A DNA stretch of 64,000 bases from Marinifilum breve. GTDB taxonomy: Bacteria > Bacteroidota > Bacteroidia > Bacteroidales > Marinifilaceae. Position numbers and translations under genes: made by a program. Shown here piece by piece: positions 19,001 through 27,967 of this stretch; position 1 is the first letter of the stretch, and each line of letters starts with the position of its first letter. The DNA lies in contig NZ_QFLI01000009.1 in the NCBI RefSeq assembly GCF_003202155.1, positions 124,001 through 188,000 on the forward strand. Direction: 5' to 3'. The notes below the pieces were generated by a model that did no database searches, was not told the DNA's origin, and was given only the letters and a program-made list of their open reading frames with translations.

Positions 19001-19427
19001 TGTTTTGCGATGATTCGTTACTCAGAAAGGAAAAACCGATCCCCATAAGTAGCATGATTACATTCAGAATTACAAATACCATGATGATGCCAAGGGATTT
19101 GCCTAAAATGTATTCGCTATTGGTCATTGAGCGGGCATAAATCACTTCAACAGTATCGTTTTTGCTGTCTTGTTTTAAGAATTCAGATGCCAAAAAGACT
19201 GCAACAATGGCTTGACCAAGATTGAGAATGATAAGGTTGGCATAAGGAATAGCTGCAGGTAAAGCTCTGTAAATCCATGGAGCATCGCTACCTTCAACAA
19301 AAGCCGCAATGTTAAAACCTCCTATAAATAGGATGGCCATTATGGCAAAAATTCTGAAAAACCATGAACGAAGCAATGTTTTGGTTTCGTATTTGGCTAC
19401 GGATTGTATGGTGTGTAGAGAAAGCAT
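16080..19427 (-). CDS. ABC-2 permease fused to degenerate M1-peptidase-like and golvesin-like domains
   Basis: 1115 residues. Residues 1 to about 275 carry the ABC-2 permease membrane segments (near 23-43, 62-81, 110-135, 145-172, 176-194, 228-244, 257-273). From about 300 to 810 a periplasmic region resembles the M1 aminopeptidase-like ectodomain often joined to such permeases in Bacteroidota (strand-rich N part, then IEDWYTTTKLPGF). No HExxH zinc motif or GxMEN motif can be found, so it is probably not a peptidase. The last about 115 residues (GYYDVFCHVNKIEQYW ... ADAIKWVENK) look like a golvesin C-terminal-like carbohydrate/cell-surface fold. An Arg/Gly-rich patch is at 859-866. Separated by only 7 bases from its ATPase gene. 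Confidence 0.82.
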   Translation of the reverse strand: MLSLHTIQSVAKYETKTLLRSWFFRIFAIMAILFIGGFNIAAFVEGSDAPWIYRALPAAIPYANLIILNLGQAIVAVFLASEFLKQDSKNDTVEVIYARSMTNSEYILGKSLGIIMVFVILNVIMLLMGIGFSFLSNESSQNIWVLLYYPLLISIPTLIYILGLAFFMMILLKNQAITFIILLGYIALTIFYLNTKVYQIFDYIAYQIPMMNSTIGGFGNIFEVAIHRGIYLFLGIGLILFTIWKLPRLPQSKRLVSLPIYLALISFAIAGGLSYKYLDIKIGSEKYRDKLISINNQYVDYAKLEVSKCDLHLTHLDDQIQVSAKIQAKNNSKQSIDTLIFSLNPQLKINSVSIENKPVQFLRNEQLIKIVPKNKIALNKDLNIQFDYAGKIDERTHFLDSDPNLIRDNFTAEMFRIRKRNSYLKDDFVCLTSEALWYPISGVGYSSLYPSLYSPDFAEFKLHVKTQENLTAVSQGKRSKTNAGEFSFEPEYPLPQISLLIGDYQKQSIDVDSVEYSIYSITGNQFFLKHFNVIQDSLPSLIRELKNEYETSHGYSYPFKRLSMAEVPIQFSLDKHNWSVAGNAIQPEIIFYPEKGVVMEETDFKNRRKRFEKRMKRDNEEVSEEELQARIFKRFIRGNFMPPSNEWYQFDHVDRNTFSIFPNYFSYSSGISSKEIPALNTALGVYIKENNEVSQNFSRWRWQGISKAERINLLLKNSSLRDIADIKIPKADDLDDQIILNDILRVKGKHLFSLFKARYGEDKFNKVLKEFIESNRHQKFYFSQFDSLLLANFNSSVKSEIEDWYTTTKLPGFLLKDLQTYKVKDGDHIKYQIRFKISNPESVDGIVSVIIETGGQNNRFRRRGGGNKKPDFSKSIFIPAHSAKEVGFVFPSEPGRMNVFTHLSENLPNSLVYDFISFADTKRSKFFNDTQECDLFEGVLDANEFVVDNEDKGFEYIQISNKSQLKQWVDSRRDDIEEYARLRTWNPPNEWKNVLRSGFFGKYVRSAFFTKTGTGDRSASWKPELKKPGYYDVFCHVNKIEQYWGRRKKTKTDYNFKIYHEDGFEEVNKSDQELENGWNYLGSYYITPETAKVELNNKSVGAYLFADAIKWVENK

Positions 19428-19434
19428 GTAAATT

Positions 19435-20319
19435 CTAAATTAATGTTGCTGATTTTTCCATAAAATACACATAGGCATGTTCAAGGTTGGGTTCTAGTTC
19501 AATGGCATTTTTAAAATTACTCCCATCACCAATTAACTGAACCTCCCATCCATCTTTGGTAGGAATAGTTGACACCACAGCGTACTGTTCTTTGATTAGA
19601 TCGTATTCATAACCTGAAGTATTTACTTGCCAAACATGTCCTTTTGCTTGTTCTATTAATTCCTGTGGAGAACCATTAAAGGCAAGTTTTCCGGTATTTA
19701 AAAGAGCCAAATTGTTACAAACACTTGAAATATCGCCTACGATATGTGTGGAGAGAATGATGATAACATCTTTCTGACTAATTTCTGATAAGATATTTCT
19801 GAAACGGATTCGTTCTTCTGGATCAAGGCCTGTTGTTGGTTCATCAACAATGATAATTTTAGGATCGCCAATTAAAGTTTGGGCGATTCCCAATCTTCTT
19901 TTCATCCCCCCTGAGAGTTTGTTTGCATCACGTTCTCTTACATCAAACAGACCAACTTTTTCGAGCCACTCATCAACCCTTTCCCGTCTAACTTTCTTGC
20001 TTCTAATTCCTGCTAATGATGCGGCATAGTCTAAAAATTCCCAGGTTTTTAATTTTGTAAAAAATCGAAAATCCTGTGGCAAGTATCCAAGCATGTTTCT
20101 AATTTCCTTTCGATCTTTTATTAGATCGAACCCATCGTAATACACATTGCCTTCAGAGGCTTGCATTAGCGTGACTAATATTCGCATTAAACTGGATTTA
20201 CCTGCGCCATTTGGTCCTAATAGGCCAAACATGCCGTTGCCAATTTCTAAATTGATATTGTCAAGAGCTTTTTTGCCATTAGGATATACTTTACTCAAAG
20301 AGTCTATTTTAATTTGCAT
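19435..20319 (-). CDS. ABC transporter ATP-binding protein
   Basis: 294 residues. A-loop Y11 in SLSKVYPNG, Walker A GPNGAGKSS (35-43), Q-loop in YLPQDF, signature LSGGMKRR (135-142), Walker B IIIVDEP (155-161), D-loop GLDPEER, H-loop H192. It belongs to the ABC-2/CcmA-like exporter ATPases. It is first in the minus-strand export operon and 7 bases before its permease. Its sequence IGNGMFGLLGPNGAGKS is nearly identical to that in the fused ABC domain of the RND-ABC protein, suggesting the two domains arose by duplication. Confidence 0.95.
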   Translation of the reverse strand: MQIKIDSLSKVYPNGKKALDNINLEIGNGMFGLLGPNGAGKSSLMRILVTLMQASEGNVYYDGFDLIKDRKEIRNMLGYLPQDFRFFTKLKTWEFLDYAASLAGIRSKKVRRERVDEWLEKVGLFDVRERDANKLSGGMKRRLGIAQTLIGDPKIIIVDEPTTGLDPEERIRFRNILSEISQKDVIIILSTHIVGDISSVCNNLALLNTGKLAFNGSPQELIEQAKGHVWQVNTSGYEYDLIKEQYAVVSTIPTKDGWEVQLIGDGSNFKNAIELEPNLEHAYVYFMEKSATLI

Positions 20320-20520
20320 TGGTAGCCTTCAATTAGTGAATTTTATTGGTGGTGTAATCGATATGCATAATTAATTGAAACTGCCTATCAAATTTACAAT
20401 TTATGCTAAATTTTTATATGCTTTATATTCATTATTCGATAAACTTACCTCTTTACTCGATTTATGTAGTTTATCAGACAAGAAATAAGGAAGAAAGGTT
20501 ACAGAAAATGGAATTATTTT
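20320..20520. promoter_or_regulatory. Divergent intergenic region (export operon / rhodanese)
   Basis: About 200 AT-rich bases between the first gene of the minus-strand export operon and the plus-strand rhodanese. Promoters for both must lie here or just outside, but I cannot assign boxes with confidence. No strong palindrome was seen. Confidence 0.4.
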
Positions 20521-20916
20521 ATGGATCTGCGTATCTTTACTGTAAACGCAAAATGTAAAGGTGTGATTTTTAGTATAAAAGATGATTCTTCTGATAGAAA
20601 AGAGTTTACTCCTCTTGAAATTCTTCAGGAAATAGAGAAACGAAGAGATATGGTAATGATTGATGTTCGTGAACCTGTCGAAGTTCAAATTTGCCATTTG
20701 GAAAATGCCAGACATATTCCGATGGGAGATATTCCTTCAAAAATGGAAGAACTACCAAAGGATAAAGATTTGGTAGTGTTTTGCCACATGGGAATACGTA
20801 GCAAACAAGTTATGAATTATCTTCGAAAAAATGGATTCTCCCGAGTTTATAATTTAAAAGGTGGAATCGACCGCTGGTCAGTTGAGGTCGATCCCAAAGT
20901 TCAGAGATATAGATAA
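20521..20916 (+). CDS. Rhodanese-like domain protein (paralogue of 1357-1710)
   Basis: 131 residues. Active-site loop FCHMGIRSKQ has the CxxGxR form with catalytic cysteine; MIDVREPVEVQ and HIPMGDIPSK match the paralogue closely. The start is uncertain: ATG 20521 gives a 14-residue extension not shared with the paralogue, while GTG at 20563 would align the two N-termini. It is divergent from the export operon and convergent with the MG2-like gene (stops 20 bases apart). Confidence 0.82.
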   Translation: MDLRIFTVNAKCKGVIFSIKDDSSDRKEFTPLEILQEIEKRRDMVMIDVREPVEVQICHLENARHIPMGDIPSKMEELPKDKDLVVFCHMGIRSKQVMNYLRKNGFSRVYNLKGGIDRWSVEVDPKVQRYR

Positions 20917-20936
20917 TATTTAGCCTTGTAAATCTT

Positions 20937-23030
20937 TTATTTAACTAATATATCTTGTGACAGTACAAATGGTTTTCCTGTATTGGATATTCCTTCTATA
21001 ACCAATTCATAATCGCCAATTATATCGCTGGATGTAAATTCTAATTCAATATTCCTGTTTTTTGATAGCACCAATTTTGGTTGCCATAAAATATCTGTTC
21101 TAAAATCAGGATATCCATCAAGAATATTTGGTTTATTGATTTGTTTACATTCTTTAGTAAAAAGTGGAAGGTAATACCTTTCAGTATTAAAAGGGAGTTG
21201 CTGTATTTCGCAGTTTTTCTTTTTAGAAATGATGTGTGTAATTCCATAAAAATGAGAATCAGAGTATAAATATTCATAGGGAACTACTTCAATTCGATCT
21301 ATATCTCTAGGATTCATAGAAAGTATTTCGTTAGGATTTGAAAATACTAATCCATCAAATAAGAATAATGCTTCATATGGCATTTGCTTGAGCTGATCAT
21401 CATTATAAACGAATATGTTGGATTTTTTCTTATTGTATTTTATTCTAACATGTGAGATTAATTCATGGAAGTATTCTGGGAGAGAATCTAATCTTACATA
21501 ATCATCAATAACAACTTTAATCTTTGGTTTTCCGAAAAAGTTAGATTGAGCACGGTATATTGTAGTGTCTTTATTAGGTGCAAAATCAATTTGATTGTAA
21601 ATCTCTCGAACTTTGTAATTTTCCCATTGTTCTTTTACGAATTTAAGGTTTTCCGCATTGTTTATATTGAAAATTGGTTTGTTTAAATTTACACCTGATT
21701 TGTTGAATTTATCTTTTAATATAAAATTGTATTTTATAGTGTCTGTATTTATTAGTTGTAGTGCAATATCATGTAAACCTGATTGAAGCGGTAACCTAAA
21801 GTAGCATTTCCCTTGAGTATTTGTGTATTGGGATTGCAAATCAGCATACTCCCCAGTTTTAGTCATAAGGATTTCATGGTCCGATAAAGCATTCTTGGTA
21901 TCAGGACTAATTATTTTACACTCTAGAATAAAATTGTCTTTCTCTATATATTTATCATTACTAACCTGGTGTTTATCAGTTAATATTTTTCTGTAGAGTG
22001 CAATTGAAGAACTGAAGCACACTCTATTTAAACTTTGAACTACTGATGGTTCGAATAAATTAGCATTATGGTCGAAATATTTATAAAAATTTAAAAAGTT
22101 AATGAAATCAACTCTACTTTTAACTGGTTCCTTTTTACGTAGACTCGCTGAAAGAAATAAGGTATCGCCAAAGTTAGAGTAGTCATTATAGTTCAGTTCT
22201 ATTTTTGTATTTTTTCTTGGACCAAGAACTATTCGTGCTTTTTCTATAGGCGTTGTGTTCCATAACTTCCTAAGGAAAAGAGTATGTTCTGCTATTTTTT
22301 CTCCTTGTTTATTTAGTAAATGAAAGGAATATATCTCACCTTTAAGACTATTTATTTTGATTTTTTTAGTCCATTTTCCATCTGAAAATCTGAATTTTGA
22401 ATGAATAGAATCTCTCTGTGACCTAAGAATAAGCTCGAATTCCGATTGACTTTGCTCATTGGCTTGTGGAATTGTAAATTGCAGGCTTAAAATTCTTTCT
22501 AGATCTTCAACTTGAGCTTCAATCTTGATATCTTGATTAGAAATGCTATCTAATGCAGTCCATGAATTGGATTTTAAAGGAGTGATAATGACTTCATGTT
22601 GGGAATTTTTAAGGGGTGGTTTTGAAGTCGTATTATTGTTAAAAATGTATATAGGAACTACAGTAATAAGTTCCTTTGAGAATGAATTTGACCAATGAGT
22701 ATATGCATTAAGACTATAATTACCTGTTGGTAAATCTTTGTTGGTTACGAAACCTCCTTCACCCATTCCATTTTTTAAAATCACACTTTCTTTTGAAACT
22801 GGTATACCATCTTTATTAATGAGCTCAATGTAAGCGACATTGCTTTGTTTTGAAAGTAAGTTATTTCCAAGATTGATACAATAAGCTTTAAACCATAATG
22901 GCTCACCTGCAATGAAAATACTTTTGTTTGTATGCAAGTGTATCTTCTCCAAAAATAACCTATGGTTTTCTTTCGCGTGTAAACTAATTTGGATGGATAG
23001 TAATATGAATATTATAAATAACCTTTTCAT
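20937..23030 (-). CDS. MG2/macroglobulin-like secreted protein with degenerate TonB-plug-like end
   Basis: 697 residues from ATG 23030 (MKRLFIIFILLSIQISLHA, a clear signal peptide); longer upstream frames overlap the receptor gene and are rejected. The segment IHLHTNKSIFIAGEPLWFKAY with following strands is the MG2-like domain often found in proteins paired with TonB receptors in Bacteroidota. Towards the C-terminus, ALFLFDGLVFSNPNEILSMNP then RDIDRIEV resembles the end of a TonB plug domain, without a beta-barrel. Four bases after the receptor gene. Probably surface or periplasmic and working with that receptor (inference). Confidence 0.7.
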   Translation of the reverse strand: MKRLFIIFILLSIQISLHAKENHRLFLEKIHLHTNKSIFIAGEPLWFKAYCINLGNNLLSKQSNVAYIELINKDGIPVSKESVILKNGMGEGGFVTNKDLPTGNYSLNAYTHWSNSFSKELITVVPIYIFNNNTTSKPPLKNSQHEVIITPLKSNSWTALDSISNQDIKIEAQVEDLERILSLQFTIPQANEQSQSEFELILRSQRDSIHSKFRFSDGKWTKKIKINSLKGEIYSFHLLNKQGEKIAEHTLFLRKLWNTTPIEKARIVLGPRKNTKIELNYNDYSNFGDTLFLSASLRKKEPVKSRVDFINFLNFYKYFDHNANLFEPSVVQSLNRVCFSSSIALYRKILTDKHQVSNDKYIEKDNFILECKIISPDTKNALSDHEILMTKTGEYADLQSQYTNTQGKCYFRLPLQSGLHDIALQLINTDTIKYNFILKDKFNKSGVNLNKPIFNINNAENLKFVKEQWENYKVREIYNQIDFAPNKDTTIYRAQSNFFGKPKIKVVIDDYVRLDSLPEYFHELISHVRIKYNKKKSNIFVYNDDQLKQMPYEALFLFDGLVFSNPNEILSMNPRDIDRIEVVPYEYLYSDSHFYGITHIISKKKNCEIQQLPFNTERYYLPLFTKECKQINKPNILDGYPDFRTDILWQPKLVLSKNRNIELEFTSSDIIGDYELVIEGISNTGKPFVLSQDILVK

Positions 23031-23034
23031 AGTT

Positions 23035-25755
23035 CTAGAATTCAATATTATAGGTGATGGTAGGGACTGCTTGTCCAAAAATTGATAGTTTATAGCCAGT
23101 AACATTATTGTGAGCAGATCTGAAATAAACTGAGTGAGCATTTTTTCTACCAGTAACATTATATACACCAAAAATCAATGAAGAATGAAATGCCTTTTTC
23201 TTTTTTAAGTTTCCTTGCATTAACAGAGACAAATCGGCTCTAAAATAATCTGGAAGTCTGTAGGAGTTACGTTCGGAGTAATGCATTACAGGTATACCTT
23301 GAATATAGTACTTTGCTATAGGATAGGTAGCTGGTCGTCCGGTTTGATAAGTGAGGTTTGTTGATAAGATAAACCTTCGTGATAGTTTTAAGCTTAAAAA
23401 TGATTTGATATTATGAGGCTTGTCAAATGGTGCTCTATAATATTCCCCATCATTTATAGCGAATTCTCCAGTTTTATCTGCGGATTTTAGATAGCTTCTA
23501 GAATAGGAATAGCTAAGCATAGCTTTAAATCTTCCTATATTTTTCCTGTATAAAAATTCTATTCCATAGTTTTTACCTCTTGCATTAATAACTTCCATCT
23601 CTGCAAATTCATTCAGATATAATTCAGCCCCGTCTTTGTAATCCTTTACATTTTTAATTTTTTTATAATAGGCTTCAACGGAAAATTCAGAAGCAGAATT
23701 TTTAAAGTTTTTATAAAATCCTAATGACAATTGATCACCAATTTGAGCTTTCATATATTTATCCGAAAGTTTCCAAGTGTCGGTAGGCGATATTGCTGTT
23801 GTATTGGATAATAAATGAATATATTGTCTGTTTCTGTTATAGCTTACTTTAACTGAACTTTGTGATGAAAGCCTATAACTTAGCCCTAATCTAACTTCGG
23901 GACCATGGCTGATATTATATATTCCAGAGGAATTTGTAGTGTCGATAATATTTAATTCACCGATAACATTATTTTCATAAATTAATTCATTTTTTGAACC
24001 TACATTGCCGAATAATGAATATCTGATACCTCCTTCAACCGTAATTGATGATGTAAGATCAAATGTTGATCCTAAAAATAATGCACCCTCAATGGCTTTT
24101 TCTTTGCCTATCTCCTTGGTTTTAACATATGAAGATTCTGAGGCTGCAGTCATTTTACCTGGTTCTATGTTGTAATATTTAACGTCTCCACCAAAATCGA
24201 AGCTTGTGTTGAGGTTTTTCTCGTAGTTCCAGGAAGATTTAAAACCGGTTTCTTTTACTTTATGTGTTAGGTTAAAAGCATTAGTAGTTACTTCATCGGA
24301 GCTCATATCATAGGAGAAATGTGTTGTATATGCTGTTTGTAATACCTTTAATTTCTCTGAAAATCGATGTCTCCAATTTATAGATCCTATAAAGTTTTTA
24401 AAGTTATATATTGTGTCTGAATGTAACTGAAATTCATCATTGCTATTATAATAACTAAGAGAAAGTTGATTGTTTTGATTTGGTTTATACAAAACTTTTC
24501 CATGTATATCATAGAAATCCGCTTTACTATTAATAAGCTCTTTGGAGTTAATTCTTTCCATTACCCAATCTGAGTAGGTAAATCTAAATGAATTGACGAT
24601 TGATAATTTATCTTCGATTATTGGAATACTTGAGTAAACTTTTGATGTAACAGGACTAATTCCTAATTTTGTTTTAATTTTATTGTTAATGTTGTCATGA
24701 GCGTGAATGTCATAAGTTGATGAAATTCTTCCTCCAAATTTAACAGGTATACTTGCTTTATATAGACTTGCTTCATTAATAATATCACTATTGAAAGGAG
24801 AAAAGAAACCAAAAAAGTGAGCGGGATAGTAAATAGGTGCATTATCAATTAGGATTAAATTTTGATCCGCAGAACCACCACGAACACTAAACCCAATTGC
24901 TCCTTCTCCAGCACTTTCTACACCTGGTAGCATTGTAGTACTTTTTATGATATCAGGTTCCCCTAAAGCAGTTGGTAAACTATGAACTTCCTCCATTTTT
25001 ATGTGTTCAATACCCATTGAAGAACGAGCTACTTTATCATTTTTGGCGGTAACTTTTACCTCTTTTATCTGCCTTATTTCATTGGTCATTTGAATATCCA
25101 AACGTCCTGTTCCCCTTAGGTTAACCTTTCGAGTTGTAGATTTCAACCCCATGTGTTTGAACTGTAAATTGTACCTGCCTGGTGGTAATTCAAATTCATA
25201 ATATCCTTTTGAATCGGAAGTAACTCCTTGAGCAATATTGGGTAAATAGATTTCAACGGAATTAAGAGGAGTACGACTTTCGTGATGGGAAATATATCCG
25301 AATAATTTTACCTTTTTCTTTCCAATGGAATTTCCAATATAGTGAATTCTGTATTCTTGTTCCTGAAGTTTTGATAAGTCAGAATTACTTACAACACTAT
25401 TTTCTGCTGAACCAGTATTGTCATTCTTAATTTCGTAAACACTAAAAGTAGAATTGAAATCCAGCTTATTTGTTATAACTATTATGTTTTGTCTAATGAT
25501 AAATTTTAATTTTTTGTCTTTTAGAATATCCTCAAGTATATTTTCCAATTTTTCATCCTTATAGGTTTTAGTCAAATAAATATCATTTACCCAATCAATT
25601 TTATAAAAACATTGTATGTTATGCCTGTTTTTTAATTCTGTTGAGAATTCTATAAATGACATGCCATCCTTTCCAAGAGAAAAATACTGCTGTGCGTTAA
25701 TACTACCATGGATTAGTACTAGCAAACCAATTAATAATAGGATTTTTCTTTTCAT
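23035..25755 (-). CDS. TonB-dependent receptor with STN-like and carboxypeptidase regulatory-like domains
   Basis: 906 residues. Signal peptide to about residue 21 (INAQQ). Next is an STN/FecR-interacting-like domain (about 25-97: FIEFSTELKNRHNIQCFYKI ... DKKLKFIIRQNIIVITNK), a CarboxypepD_reg-like domain (about 150-235: LFGYISHHESRTPLNSVEIY), a plug (about 240-370: FSVRGGSADQNLILIDNAPI) and a beta-barrel to the C-terminus. Imports an unknown ligand across the outer membrane. Order in the operon is DUF4249, 226-aa protein, receptor, MG2-like protein, with gaps of 35, 11 and 4 bases. Confidence 0.9.
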   Translation of the reverse strand: MKRKILLLIGLLVLIHGSINAQQYFSLGKDGMSFIEFSTELKNRHNIQCFYKIDWVNDIYLTKTYKDEKLENILEDILKDKKLKFIIRQNIIVITNKLDFNSTFSVYEIKNDNTGSAENSVVSNSDLSKLQEQEYRIHYIGNSIGKKKVKLFGYISHHESRTPLNSVEIYLPNIAQGVTSDSKGYYEFELPPGRYNLQFKHMGLKSTTRKVNLRGTGRLDIQMTNEIRQIKEVKVTAKNDKVARSSMGIEHIKMEEVHSLPTALGEPDIIKSTTMLPGVESAGEGAIGFSVRGGSADQNLILIDNAPIYYPAHFFGFFSPFNSDIINEASLYKASIPVKFGGRISSTYDIHAHDNINNKIKTKLGISPVTSKVYSSIPIIEDKLSIVNSFRFTYSDWVMERINSKELINSKADFYDIHGKVLYKPNQNNQLSLSYYNSNDEFQLHSDTIYNFKNFIGSINWRHRFSEKLKVLQTAYTTHFSYDMSSDEVTTNAFNLTHKVKETGFKSSWNYEKNLNTSFDFGGDVKYYNIEPGKMTAASESSYVKTKEIGKEKAIEGALFLGSTFDLTSSITVEGGIRYSLFGNVGSKNELIYENNVIGELNIIDTTNSSGIYNISHGPEVRLGLSYRLSSQSSVKVSYNRNRQYIHLLSNTTAISPTDTWKLSDKYMKAQIGDQLSLGFYKNFKNSASEFSVEAYYKKIKNVKDYKDGAELYLNEFAEMEVINARGKNYGIEFLYRKNIGRFKAMLSYSYSRSYLKSADKTGEFAINDGEYYRAPFDKPHNIKSFLSLKLSRRFILSTNLTYQTGRPATYPIAKYYIQGIPVMHYSERNSYRLPDYFRADLSLLMQGNLKKKKAFHSSLIFGVYNVTGRKNAHSVYFRSAHNNVTGYKLSIFGQAVPTITYNIEF

Positions 25756-25766
25756 TTTATCAGGAA

Positions 25767-26447
25767 TTAAGAGTCATAATTCGATACTATTGGAATGATA
25801 TTCATAGGATACTTTGGTTTTATTTTAAGTTTATTCCGTTGTATGAATTTTTTTATTTCGCTGGAATTTTTAGTATAGATTTTTAATAGATCTTTGCGAT
25901 TTCGAATCTGATGTAGCAACCCATTTTGTATTATATAAATAGTATTGTCGCTTTTAAAACTGTACTTAGATGTCTTTTGGCGAAGAATTTTAATCATTTT
26001 TCGATGAATTACATATACTAAACTATTATTAGTAGTTACTTGATAATATGTATCTTTATCAAGATTTTCATGGATGAGATCTCCACGTTTGAAATGAAAA
26101 TCCTGACCTGCTTTTTTGAATTTAAACTCTTCTAATTCAGATTTATTTAATGCAATGATTCTTTTAGTATTATTTCGGGTTTCAATTGTAGTAAGTATTT
26201 CATCTTGTTCAAGATCATATCCGAGTATGACATTTTGATGTATAATTGATTGCATCTTTAGCTGTCCTTTTAAGCCTAAGCTATTTAAGAAAAGTTGTGA
26301 ATTTTCAGAGTTCATTAATGAAGGAGTCCAGATTTTTCCATTTATTAAATTCTTGCTTGATTGTTTTGGAATTGGTTGTGCAATAAGGTTATTGCTAAAG
26401 CCAAGTATAATTAGAATTGCAATGAATATTCTTTTGTATAGTTTCAT
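25767..26447 (-). CDS. Secreted protein of unknown function in TonB-receptor operon
   Basis: 226 residues with a signal peptide (MKLYKRIFIAILIILGFSN, cleavage near LIAQP). The mature part is Lys/Ile-rich and strand-rich, with no motif I recognise. It lies 11 bases upstream of the receptor gene and 35 bases downstream of a DUF4249 gene, so it is probably part of the same surface uptake system. Low-complexity AT-driven codon use matches its neighbours. The call as a real gene rests on operon position, signal peptide and open frame length. Confidence 0.7.
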   Translation of the reverse strand: MKLYKRIFIAILIILGFSNNLIAQPIPKQSSKNLINGKIWTPSLMNSENSQLFLNSLGLKGQLKMQSIIHQNVILGYDLEQDEILTTIETRNNTKRIIALNKSELEEFKFKKAGQDFHFKRGDLIHENLDKDTYYQVTTNNSLVYVIHRKMIKILRQKTSKYSFKSDNTIYIIQNGLLHQIRNRKDLLKIYTKNSSEIKKFIQRNKLKIKPKYPMNIIPIVSNYDS

Positions 26448-26482
26448 AGTGTTTGGATCTATTTGTTTTTTGTGTTAAAAGC

Positions 26483-27610
26483 TTAATCAATCCAGAATGA
26501 AGGTTTGGTTCTTGAATATTTTAGGCTACAATCATAACAATGGGTTGATTTAACATAGTAATCAGCGCTTTGAGGATAAGATTTGATCTCAATGATATGG
26601 TGTTTTTGAGGATTATATAATTTAGAGTCAATTATGTAAGTTCTACAATCTATAGGTTCTGGTGCAAATTCAATATTGAAATTATCAGAAGTGAAAGAAT
26701 TAGCATTTTTGGTATGCGAAGAGACCTGAAAATATCCTAAAACTGGCTCATTACCATTACAACATTGAATATTGCCTTCGACATTAGATGGGATAACATC
26801 GAATAAACTTCCGTTTGATTGACTCATTTTATCAATATTGCTCCAAAATTTATAGCATTCTTTACTAATTGTATATGCTTGTATTTGAAGATAATATTCA
26901 TAATTCAACTTAACTTCATCTTCTGCTATGGATGTAAGATCCAAATGGCTTACAGATTTAACTTCTAAATTCGATGCATCATAAATAAAAACTTTATTTG
27001 AGCGTTCTTTAGGATAACAGGTATATGCAGGATTTTCCGATTTGGGAATATTAACAATTGTATGCCATTCCCAACTTGCTTGATATTCCCACAATAAAAA
27101 GTTTGTATCGTTTAATGGGTTCTCTATATCGAAATAGAACTTAACTGCATTTTTACTCTCGTCCTTATCAATGATAATTTTATCAATTTCTCCATAAATT
27201 TTACTTATCGATATTGGAGAGTGCATTACCTCAGGATTTGATTCGAATACACTTCCATTTTTGGTAGTAATTTCAATCCAGTATGATTTATTAACCTCTC
27301 CTTTAAAAGAAGGATTGCTATTAATGTATTTTCCAGGTGAGATTTCAGACAATAATACAGATGTACCATCATCGCAATGAGTTATTATTTGTGCTCCTGT
27401 TTCGAACAATAAGGAATCATGTGAATTGATTTCGACACTTCTAAATAAATTAACTTCAAATTGAGTCTGATTGTTAGTTATTCGACCATCTACAACAAGA
27501 ATTCCGGCTGTTGAGTCAATATTTGGAAAATATTTTTCAGTACAGGAATTGGCTAGAATCAAAAGAACCAAAATGATCTTAATTAGTTTTATTATGGTAT
27601 TAAGGTGCAT
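26483..27610 (-). CDS. DUF4249 family lipoprotein (copy A)
   Basis: 375 residues. Lipobox ILANSC in the first 25 residues predicts a lipoprotein. The body is the DUF4249 immunoglobulin-like pattern: GILVVDGRITNNQTQFEVNL, GKYINSNPSFKGEVNKSY, YWIEITTKNG, then a cysteine-containing tail (NPAYTCYP, IQCCNG, CYDCS). DUF4249 proteins accompany TonB receptors in Bacteroidota; their role is unknown. First gene of the receptor operon. It is about three-quarters identical by eye to copy B upstream, including the region 5' of the start codon. Confidence 0.88.
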   Translation of the reverse strand: MHLNTIIKLIKIILVLLILANSCTEKYFPNIDSTAGILVVDGRITNNQTQFEVNLFRSVEINSHDSLLFETGAQIITHCDDGTSVLLSEISPGKYINSNPSFKGEVNKSYWIEITTKNGSVFESNPEVMHSPISISKIYGEIDKIIIDKDESKNAVKFYFDIENPLNDTNFLLWEYQASWEWHTIVNIPKSENPAYTCYPKERSNKVFIYDASNLEVKSVSHLDLTSIAEDEVKLNYEYYLQIQAYTISKECYKFWSNIDKMSQSNGSLFDVIPSNVEGNIQCCNGNEPVLGYFQVSSHTKNANSFTSDNFNIEFAPEPIDCRTYIIDSKLYNPQKHHIIEIKSYPQSADYYVKSTHCYDCSLKYSRTKPSFWID

Positions 27611-27967
27611 GTTGTTAGGGGTTAGTGGTTTAGAGTGCTTATAAATATATGATAATAATTTGAATGTTTTTGGTGTTTACGCGATAATTCAACATAACCC
27701 TATAATGGTTGAAACAATAAAAATTTGATATTTATATTTATTGTCTTATAAAATGCGGTTAAAATGTGTAGTATATACAATTTCGTTAATTATATTATCT
27801 TTTAATTTATATCAATTCTATATTTTAAAATAAGATTAATTTGTTTAATAATGAGTTTGTTAATGTATTTAATTGAAAGGGATGGTGTGAACTTTATAAT
27901 TTTAACATAAAAGATATTCAGGAATGATTGTGAATTTTATGAATTCAGTATTTTTTAATATTAAATT
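27611..27967. other. Intergenic spacer between DUF4249 copies, containing duplicated promoter region
   Basis: 357 very AT-rich bases without a credible gene. The first about 55 bases upstream of copy A (27608-27663) match the bases upstream of copy B (29096-29151), including the tract tataaatatatgataataat. The duplication therefore took the 5' regulatory segment with the gene. A further similar word, tgaaacaataaaa, recurs in both spacers (near 27710 and 29198). Confidence 0.6.
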
